Assembly: GCA_963691705.1 (NCBI GenBank)
Contig: OY829539.1
Coordinates: forward strand, 23,296,407-23,360,406
Length of the DNA: 64,000 bases
Source of the DNA: Viola odorata
Lineage: Eukaryota > Streptophyta > Magnoliopsida > Malpighiales > Violaceae
Reading direction: 5' to 3'
The position numbers and the translations under genes are program-made. How positions within the stretch are numbered: position 1 is the first letter of the stretch; each line of letters opens with the position of its first letter. The notes beneath the pieces were generated by a model. The model did no database searches. It saw nothing but the letters and a program-made list of their open reading frames with translations, and had not been told where the DNA came from. Shown here in pieces: positions 56,109-64,000 of the stretch.

Positions 56109-58055
56109 CTACTGGGTTGGATCTAGGAGCTTGGAGGCGTAATAGATGACATGAGTCTTGTTATCCTTTTTCTGGCCCAACACAGCGCCTAGGGCTTGAT
56201 TGCTGGCATCACACATGACCTCGAAAGGTAGCTTCCAGTCAGGGGCACGGATAATTGGTGCTGAGATAAGCCTGGCTTTGAGAATCTCAAAAGCAACTTT
56301 GCAGGCTTCGCTAAACTCAAAGGACACATCCTTTTGGAGCAGGTGACACATGGGCTGGGCAATCTTGGAAAAATCTTTAATGAACCTTCGGTAAAAACCA
56401 GCGTGGCCTAGAAAAGATCTCACGTCGCGGACACATGAGGGGTAGGGCAGGGATTCTATTACTTCTATCTTGGCCTTATCGACCTCAATCCCTTTTACCG
56501 AGATAACATGGCCGAGCACCAGGGCTCTATCCACCATAAAATGGCATTTCTCAAAGTTCAGGACAAGATTTGTCTCGATACATCGCTCTAGGCACTTTTG
56601 CAGGTTGCTCATGCATTCGTCGAAAGAGTTGCCATAAACTGTGAAGTCGTCCATGAAGACCTCGATTCAGTCTTCAACCAGTTCAGAAAAGATGCTGACC
56701 ATGCAGCGCTGAAAAGTAGCAGGAGCGTTGCACAGACCGAAGGGCATGCGCCTATATGCGAAGGTCCCGAAAGGACATGTAAAGGTAGTCTTTTCCTGAT
56801 CTTCAGGAGCAACTGGAATCTGATGGAACCCAGAGTATCCGTCAAGGCTGCAGTAATGAGTTTTACCGGCTAGGCGCTCCAGCATCTGGTCGATGAAGGG
56901 CAGAGGCAAATGATCTTTTCGCGTAGCGGAGTTCAGGCGGCGGTAGTCAATACACACCCGCCACCCATTCTGGATCCGTGTAGGAATGGATTCGCCGTCC
57001 TGTCCGATGGTGATGGTTATTCCTGTTTTCTTGGGCACGACCTGGATAGGGCTGACCCAAGGGCTATCTGAGATGGGGTAGATAACTCCCGCGTCTAGCA
57101 ACTTGAGAATTTCTTTCTTCACCACGTCCATCATGGGCGGATTAAGTCGTCTCTGGGGCTGGCGAATGGTCTTACTCGCGTCTTCCAGGTGGATATGATG
57201 AGTGCATAACGCTGGGGACAAACCCTTAATGTCCGCAATGGTCCATCCTATGGCCTGCCTGAAGTTCTTCAGTAAAGAAACGAGCTTAGACTCCTCGGGG
57301 TCTTCAAGCTTGTTGGAGATAATGACAGGTAGAGAGTTGTCAGGGCCTAGATAGGCATATTTCAGGTAGGTAGGCAGTGGCTTAAGATCTAGGGCTGGAG
57401 CCTGATCAATAGAAGGAGATAACTTGACATGGCCTGGATGCTGAGGGGACTGCTTTGGGGGTTCGGGCTGAGCAACAAGACACTCTTCTAGGGCAGCGAT
57501 GACAAAATGTAACTCAGGTGGGATAGGAAGTGTCGAGGCCGCGGCATCTAGAAGGGCTGGTGTCAGACTCCTGTCAAGAGCAAATTGCAAGGGGTCAGTA
57601 GAATATATATCATCAATTTCCCCGACAAGGGGATCCACAATATCAATATAATTGACACTAGAAAATTCAGAGGGGTAGCGTATGGCTTCTAGCATATTGA
57701 ATTTGATGATCTCTCCAACAAATTCGAGGGAGATGGTAGCATCATGGACATCTATCTTTGCTCGGGTTGTGGCCAGAAAGGGACGGCCTAGCAGAACATC
57801 TGTGGATTTGGTGGCGTCCTCATTCTCCATCGCAATTACATAGAAATCAGCAGGGAACAAGAATTCTCCCACTTGGACCAAGACATCCTTGATTATACCC
57901 TCGGGGTGAATGATAGACCTGTCAGCAAGCTGGATTGCGAGGTCTGTAGGTACGAGAGGTTCGAGGCCTAGACTGTTGTAGATTATCAAGGGCATGACAT
58001 TGATTCTTGCTCCGAGGTCACACATGGCCTTGCCAATATCCACTGTGCCGATTCA
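56109..58055 (-). pseudogene. Element A protease and reverse transcriptase
   Basis: Same frame as the rest of pol. Protease: C-D-L-G-A-R-I-N-V-M (about 58025), Q-L-A-D-R-S, D-V-L-L-G-R-P-F. A long linker leads to L-D-L-K-P-L-P-T-Y-L-K-Y-A-Y-L-G, then RT with W-T-I-A-D-I-K-G-L-S-P, Q-V-V-P-K-K, C-I-D-Y-R-R-L-N and F-M-D-D-F (56657-56643). Stops: TGA at 58053-58055 before protease, TGA at 56667-56669 five codons before F-M-D-D-F, TAG at 56109-56111 in RNase H, where the plus-strand paralogue has CAG. No frameshift. Confidence 0.88.
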
Positions 58056-60052
58056 ACAAGGGATTATGAACATGCCTTGGTCTTTGCATTTCGGGGGAAT
58101 TCGTCGTTGGATATGCGCTGAAGCGTTGGCTCCTACGCTAATCTTGTTAACTTCGATAAACTTGTTCTTGTTTGTGCACAATTGCTTCAAGAATTTGGCA
58201 TATCGAGGGACATTCTTCACGGCCTGGAGAAGAGGAATGTTTACAACCACTTTACTGAACATTTCAAAGATGTCGCGATCCTCCTTATCTTTCTTGGTCT
58301 TGACCAATCTGTGAGGGAACGGGGGCTCGAGGATCTTATGAATGTACTCTTGAGTGAATTCCGGTGGGTTGGGGTCATTCCGTGGTGAACCTCTAGGGGA
58401 ACGGATCTAGTCTTCTGTGACTTCCACGATTCTAGGGACCTTGGGGAGCTTGGTTTTAGGTTTAGGCCGAATTTCAGCTTCTGGGGGATTTTCAACATCC
58501 TGGGTTGGAGGCTCAGGTGGGTTTAAGGTCGCTCCACTACGCAGGGTCACTGCACAGACATTGTGCTTTGGATTCGCTTCTGTTTGGGGTGGTAATCTGC
58601 CATGGTTGGTTAGCTCTTGTAATCTGGCAGTTACCACACTCATTTGCTTCTTAAGCTCATCTATTTCCTTCTGCTGCTCGGGATTTTTTTGCATTTCAGC
58701 AGTCGGGGGCTGGACACAAGTCTGGTCTGGAGGATGGACGAAGGTCTGGTCCTGAGGAGGTTGGCGTTGATACTGATTTTGATGGAAGGCGGGACGGGGC
58801 CTGAAATTTGGCATGTTTGGAGGGGGGTTTCCATATGGGTTTTGATGTGGTTGGTGGTTAGGTCCCGAAAGCTGATTGTTTGGGACCCATCCTGGATTTG
58901 GTTGTTTCCACCCTTGGTTATAGTTTTGAGCGTAAGAGACTAGGATAAATTGGCCTGCAACATTTACTTGGATTTCCTTCGGGATGTGGGGACACGCATC
59001 AGTGGGGTGATCCACGAAATTGCATATCTGGCAGGCTTTGACAGGCGAGGGCTGTCCTGTCATGAAATTCTGGAACATTCCTGTGAGGGATGAAATCTGG
59101 TTTTGAAGGGCTGCTACTTGGACATCCTGGCCTGGATTGCTGGCAAGGTCATCAGAGATATTCTTGGCCATGAGTTCGATTGTTGCTCGAGCTGCGGTTG
59201 GTGTTAGGGCAGTAAGAGATCCGCCGGCAGCTGCGTTGAGTAACGCCTTATCATGGGCCTTAAGGCCTTCACAGAAATATTGAACCAGGGCATGCTCGGT
59301 AAGGTTGTGGGCTGGACAGCTAGACTGCATCTTCTGGAATCTCTCATAGTACTGGTCTAGAGTTTCTTCTTTCTTTTGGAATATAGAGACAAGTTGCTTG
59401 CGCGTGGTGTTGGAAATGGAGGTTGGATAATACTTCTCAGTGAAGATCTTTGATAAATCTGCCCAAGAACGAATGGATCTCGCTGGCAGGTCATAATACC
59501 AATCAAGGGCATCATCTTTGAGAGACCACTGGAATGCGCGAAGCTTAGCTTGTTCAATACTGACATTAGCAGGTTTCATGGCCTCGCAAATGGAATGGAG
59601 TTGTTGCAGATGGCGAAGAGCATTTTCCTTAGCTACCCCCCGAAAAGTAGGCAGATGGTGAAGTACGGCTGACTTCAAAGTCCAGTCATGAGGGACGTTG
59701 GGCCAGTCAATGCAGCTACTTGCCATATCGGGGGTTGCATGGAAATTGTCAATCGTTTGTTGTTCTGGGGTGGTGGTGGATTTTCTCGGTTGTCATTGTG
59801 GGCCAAATCTGCCATTGCTGGAAAAATAAAAGGATCTGGTATGGGGTTATCGGGGTTACGATGGAGAAAGGTCAGGTCTATGAAAAGTTGGTGTTCCTGT
59901 GCAGCCAGACTAGAAGGGGAGATTTCGAGGGCAGGATGCGGGATCACTCTACGCTGAGTAGAGGTTCCTTGTGCTTGTCTACGAAGTCCTCTTTCTATTC
60001 TGGTCAGTTCTAGGTCTAGGGGAAGTAGATCGGGCGCAGATCTCCTGGTCAT
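58056..60052 (-). pseudogene. Element A gag
   Basis: ATG at 60052 (M-T-R-R-S-A-P), 34 bp after the PBS. A one-base shift in a run of C (minus strand, near 59768) moves the frame; from 59726 capsid is open: C-I-D-W-P, W-T-L-K-S-A-V, L-P-T-F-R-G, S-L-K-D-D-A-L-D-W-Y-Y, F-T-E-K-Y-Y-P, Y-F-C-E-G-L-K. Zinc knuckle C-Q-I-C-N-F-V-D-H-P-T-D-A-C at about 59035-58995; then a Gln/Asn/Pro-rich linker. TAG at 58407-58409 and TGA at 58053-58055 break the way into protease; gag and pol are otherwise one frame. Confidence 0.88.
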
Positions 60053-60086
60053 ACAAAAAAGCAAAAACAAAGTTAGTACCGTTCAG

Positions 60087-60104
60087 TCCCCGGCAACGGC
60101 GCCA
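60087..60104 (-). promoter_or_regulatory. Primer binding site of element A, tRNA-Asp type
   Basis: tccccggcaacggcgcca on the plus strand, five bases from the 5' LTR. Confidence 0.92.
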
Positions 60105-60109
60105 AAATT

Positions 60110-61721
60110 TGATCGTCACTCAAATATACTAATATTCTCCTGGTGCCTAGATGCACAAATTAATGCGTACAGAGCAAGACAGGGTCGAACCACAGAGATT
60201 GAAGGAATAACTTGTTAATGGAAATGTATGACAAGGTAATAAGCACAGATCTAATCCAGGTAACAATACTGGGGGGGGGGGGGGGGGTTATGTTGATTAA
60301 TAAATTAATCAACGCAGAGTATGGGAGCTAACAAAACAGAATTGTAAAGTATTTATCTAGGGCACGAAAGTAAAATGCAATCCAGGGCATGAAATGTAAA
60401 AGATCAAGTGAACGGAAAATCAAGCGTAGGAAAGTAAAAGAGATATAAATCAGAGAGAGAAGATCTTAGCGAAAGGTGTTCTTTTGGGTTGTTTTCTAGG
60501 GCGGCCAGTCATTGGTGCAGAAGTTTTCAAGACTCACGTGCAGATCTGCTATAGGGACCGCGTTTCCACACCGCATCCCCTGCTTACCTTCTTAGATAAA
60601 AGTCACCCCCCGTTTCCACATATGAGGTGACCTTGACGTCCAGCCATCCTCCCAGCTACCTCCCTTGTCATCAAAAGGTAGCCTTGACTGTCCAGCCTAT
60701 CCGGGCTCGAAGTAGGGAGACTAAATTCTGAACGCCCATGAAGGGGAGGTAAGACAGATCTAGGGCGCGACAACTCGGTTTGTTAGACCCGTATCACTCC
60801 CTAGATTCTTGTTTACCCCTAGGTGAGGCCTCTCGCGCTGCCTCCCCTAGGTGTCTGCTCGAACTCCAGGGCTGGGTGTTAGTTATAACACTGGAATATG
60901 ACGTTACTCATGCAGAAATACTAATAGATGATCAAGCTCTTAACATTTCTAGACAAGCATGGCATTAAATCGGTAAACAGTCATGTACTACAAGAGAATA
61001 TATTGAGCATGCATTAGACCTCTTAGCCGCACCCTACAACCCTTAGAAACACCCTTCACCAAGAAAGGGGTGCTTACCTACTCATACTATAATATAAACA
61101 GTTGGTGTATGAGATCATACAACAAATAAACAAGAAAAGTAAGAAGAGGGTTAGAATAAACCGGTAGATTAATAATAATCGAAAGAGGAAAGACAAAGGC
61201 TGTTCTTGATGGGAAGAAGGAGCTGATTCCCATAAATTAAAATGCTGAAACTAATGTGTGAAAATATCCTTTGGACAGTCGTCCTTACAAAAACCCTAAA
61301 ACTATGCTTAGATAGCCTACTGCTAACTAGGAGACAAAACAGCTAAGGGCAATGAGGAGATGACAGCACACTTCCTTGCAAAAGGAATATTCTGGAATTC
61401 TTGACACGCCTGCTGTCTTCTGGAACCGCTTGGGAATCTGCACGGATCTTTGAAGATGCTTTTTCTTGAAGAAGACTCAGAGCTGCCGAGGCCTTGCGAC
61501 TACGCGCTGGTCTGGTTCACGCCGAGGTCTTGACGTCGCTCGGTCTTCTAGGCCTCGAAACTGGAAATCCTCAGAAATGCTCCCAAATTGCTTCTTTTCG
61601 ATCTTTTCCCTCCTTTGATGCTAATCTGCAAATAAAGCTGAAATGAAGGTCAAATAGTAACATCGAGCCCCCGAAAGGGCTAGAAAGGAGGGCAAAACAG
61701 AGAGTATGGAACATGCTATCA
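60110..61721 (-). mobile_element. 5' LTR of element A (1612 bp)
   Basis: Termini as in the 3' LTR. The TATA box of the 3' LTR (40232-40239) reads TTAGATAG at the matching place (about 61308-61315), so this LTR's promoter is damaged. The G-run at 60271-60287 has grown to 17. ATGAGTAGGTAA (minus) at 61085-61074. Confidence 0.92.
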
Positions 61722-61788
61722 AATGGCCATAGAACTTAGGGAGATTGGCCACCATATTCGTCTTTATAGACCAATCATTCGCAACAGC
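61722..61788 (-). pseudogene. Remainder of family N int3 gag
   Basis: Continues 39037 and matches 33726-33790. It begins with the right target copy AATGG and ends in a breakpoint at about 61788, before the gag start codon, PBS and 5' LTR that unit 3 should have. Confidence 0.85.
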
Positions 61789-62362
61789 TAGCAAAATCTC
61801 AGTTTTTATTAGTCAAATTAACAGACCGTTATTGTAGACCCTTAGTAATCGTTGATTTTAATTAAAAAATTTAGAAAAAAAATCTAAAATTTCCAAAAAA
61901 ATCTAAAAAATCTAAAAAAATGTAAAAATTCACAAAAAATGTAAAAATTAATTAACCTAAAAATAAAAAAAATTAATCTAAAAATCCAGAAAAAAAGGTA
62001 TTTTTTTTTGAAATTTAATTAACCTAAAATCTAGAAAAAAATGTAAAAATTATAACAACAATAATGTAAAAATTGACAAAAAAATCTAAAAAAATCTAAA
62101 AATTGTAAAAACATTAATTAACCTAAAAATTCAGAAAAAATGTACAAACTCTAAGAAAAGATAATTAATCTAAAAATGTCAAAAAAATGTTAAAAATCCA
62201 AAAATTGTAAAATTCAGAAATTAATCTAAAAATCCAGGAAAATTTTAAAAATCCAAAAGAAAATTAATTAATCTACAAAATCCAAAAAATTGTAAAAAAA
62301 TAATTAATTGTAGATTTTTACATTTTTCTGGAATTTTTACATTTTTTGGATTTATAAATTAA
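61789..62362. repeat. Second copy of the AT-rich block that lies left of LTR1
   Basis: Matches 19518-20146 in the same orientation with some indels, and like it adjoins an N LTR. Confidence 0.85.
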
Positions 62363-63547
62363 TGATCGCGCGTCGAACACGTCAAATATAAGTATCTAAT
62401 AGGTATGGAAAAGTGGTAGAAATACAACTTATCACTGTCCACAAAGGTTTGTAGATTGTGGTAAGAGGATCGTCCACAGAGAGCTCTAGGGAGATGTAGT
62501 TTCTTAGTTGACTTCCTCGTCACTGAGGTTCGTTGGGTGGATCTGAAAATTAAGACAAAAATAAAAGTAGTAAAGCAGTTCAAAATAATCTTGGTCAAAG
62601 GGTTGGCTAAGATAGGGGATCAAGATTGGTAAATCTAATAAAATAGAATTCCAGGTAAGGGCGATATGAGAGCTTCTGTTCTTATGATTCGATCACTGAT
62701 TCAAGGATGTTCGTCCCTGTATCCATAGTACTGCTATAGAGTGGAGGTGCTCCTGTTCACTCCTGCTTCCCTCATCTGCAAATTACCCGGCGGGTGCTCC
62801 CTTTCCTGGTAATCATAGCCAAGGGACACCTTGCTGGTTAAAGGATTTATTCTTTTGGCTGCTGTCTTGAATGGTTGTTCGCTTCCTCATTAGTTTAGGG
62901 GAAGACAGTGCCTAGGCCAAGTTGTCTCCCTGTGGAAACCCTAAGTTGTCAATCTAGTCTTGGCCTAGATCGCTTATTTCCTCTAGTCTGGCGCGAGACT
63001 AGTTGCCTACTTTACCTATCCGACGGGTGCTCCCGCTCCTTCAAGGCTGACTACAACTCTTCTCTACTAGAGTTCAAGAATGATCAGGTCTTGTCTCTAG
63101 CGAGTTAGTGATATTATTAAGCTTAAGAAATAAGTGAATATGAATCAACGAGACTATTAAGGACGGTTTGATCTCACGAGCGCATAAGAACGAAGCTCAT
63201 CAACCCTTACGAAGAATAGGTGTTTAGCTACTCATACTCATAGATGGAAAATAAAAATACTTGATTGCATAAAAATATTAAATCCGTGAATTCACAAAAC
63301 TTGGAAATTCCGGAGCAAAGAAATTGTTTAATGTCGAAGAGAAGAGGTCGAAAAGTAGAGAGAGGGGAAGAGAGAGAGCTAGAGGAGAGAACAAGTTCAA
63401 CTATAAGTAAGCTCAATCTCCCTTGTCCTCTTCTAACTCAAACTCCTAAAAAATCTCAAAAGGTAATAACAAAGTTTTGAGTAACAAAATTCAAAAGATA
63501 GGGAGATCTTATCTAGGATTCTTAAATTAATGTCATCCTGATCCCTC
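62363..63547 (-). mobile_element. LTR4 of family N, incomplete
   Basis: Starts TGATCGCGCGTCG and follows LTR1 up to the base matching 21335 (gatccctctga), then breaks off. ATGAGTAGCTAA (minus) at 63235-63224. It lacks solo LTR E. Confidence 0.87.
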
Positions 63548-64000
63548 TGATTACATTGCATTTCATCATGTTTTATTGTCCATTTACTTGTTTATTTTGA
63601 CAGTAAACCTACTGATTTATCCTTGATTTCCCATATTCTTGGCAGTTCTGGTCTGATGGCAAAATATTGAAGATTCTGATGTGGAAAGTTGAAGCTGATT
63701 TTCCCAGTCTTGGCCTAGACTTTGGCCAAGACACCTTCGCATACAAAGTCAGATCGTCTTGGCCTAGACTTCAGCCAAGACTCATTCGCGATTGAGCAGA
63801 AGTTTCAACATCACTTGGGCCGCTTCCCGCATTGGACTTTGGAGCTGGCAAGTCACAACTGTCCCGCAAATTTAGAGGGATCTGAAGCATATCTCTTGAA
63901 GAGTCCCGCATGGGATCTCCCTCTTTTGTATTTGCGATCTAATTCCCATTTAAGAACAATTTAATGTAGCAATCTCTTTAGAGATTTTCTAGGGATTAGA
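63548..64000 (+). mobile_element. Start of an N-type LTR in the opposite orientation
   Basis: TGATTACATTGC onward is the reverse complement of the LTR end seen at 24931 and 35266 (catgatgaaat, acaagtaaatgg, and so on), then goes on as related LTR sequence with gtcttggcctagac twice, and runs off the window. LTR4 and this piece therefore stand head to head. Confidence 0.7.

Larger units (their letters stand above)
39038..61721 (-). mobile_element. Athila element A, complete but nested, 22.7 kb (13.1 kb without inserts)
   Basis: LTRs 39038-40645 and 60110-61721 differ at about 2-3 percent of positions by eye. PBS, gag, protease, RT, RNase H, integrase, env-like ORF, PPT and 5-bp duplication are all present in the expected order on the minus strand. 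The CRM element 42471-52032 interrupts the env-like ORF. Net length suits Athila. Confidence 0.93.

Noticed and set aside
1..64000. tRNA genes
   Set aside because: The tRNA-like stretches noticed (9341, 33991, 60087, 43650) are only 12-18 bases and are primer binding sites next to LTRs.

Overview
This window looks like plant, probably pericentromeric or otherwise heterochromatic, nuclear DNA. I find no host gene, tRNA or rRNA. Almost everything I can identify is transposable element sequence: Athila-type and CRM-type Ty3/gypsy elements, a Tat/Ogre-type LTR, an L1-type LINE, a CACTA transposon and Stowaway-like MITEs. A chromosome-targeting CRM element and nested insertions fit a repeat-rich, gene-poor location. 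An angiosperm is certain in practice; the species cannot be read from the sequence.

Layout. 438-5419 (+): 5'-truncated, decayed Athila element (RT, RNase H, integrase, env-like ORF). 5420-7889: 3' end of a Tat-like element with an antisense ORF and a sense LTR carrying TGACGTCA boxes and a TATA box. 7890-10937 (-): Athila gag, PBS and 5' LTR. 10938-20146: AT-rich DNA holding a copia-like LTR fragment, a 342-bp retroposed piece with a 12-bp target duplication, a CACTA element with a 3-bp target duplication, two MITEs and a 5'-truncated LINE. 20147-39037 (-): head-to-tail array of a gag-protease-only family, here called N, as LTR1-int1-LTR2-int2-LTR3-int3 with neighbouring units sharing LTRs; LTR1 contains a 3.3-kb Tat/Ogre-like solo LTR. 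61722-64000: the end of int3, then a second copy of the DNA that lies left of LTR1, a fourth LTR, and an inverted LTR end.

The centre is a nested stack with perfect 5-bp target duplications at each level. Athila element A (39038-61721, TSD AATGG) sits in the gag of int3. CRM element C (42471-52032, TSD ATAGA) sits in A's env-like ORF. An Athila-like solo LTR D (50101-51683, TSD CGCTG) sits in C's 3' LTR. An uninterrupted paralogue of the A target is present at 33721-33750.

The most interesting signals are non-coding: a polypurine tract plus hairpin module that recurs in N and A with compensatory or G-U-compatible changes; a conserved three-codon upstream ORF downstream of the LTR TATA box in several LTR families; the palindrome TTGGCCAAG scattered through family N in coding and non-coding DNA and in two reading frames; and the N family itself, in which a conserved C-terminal tail replaces RT and integrase. 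All element ORFs carry breaks, and I describe them only as they stand.
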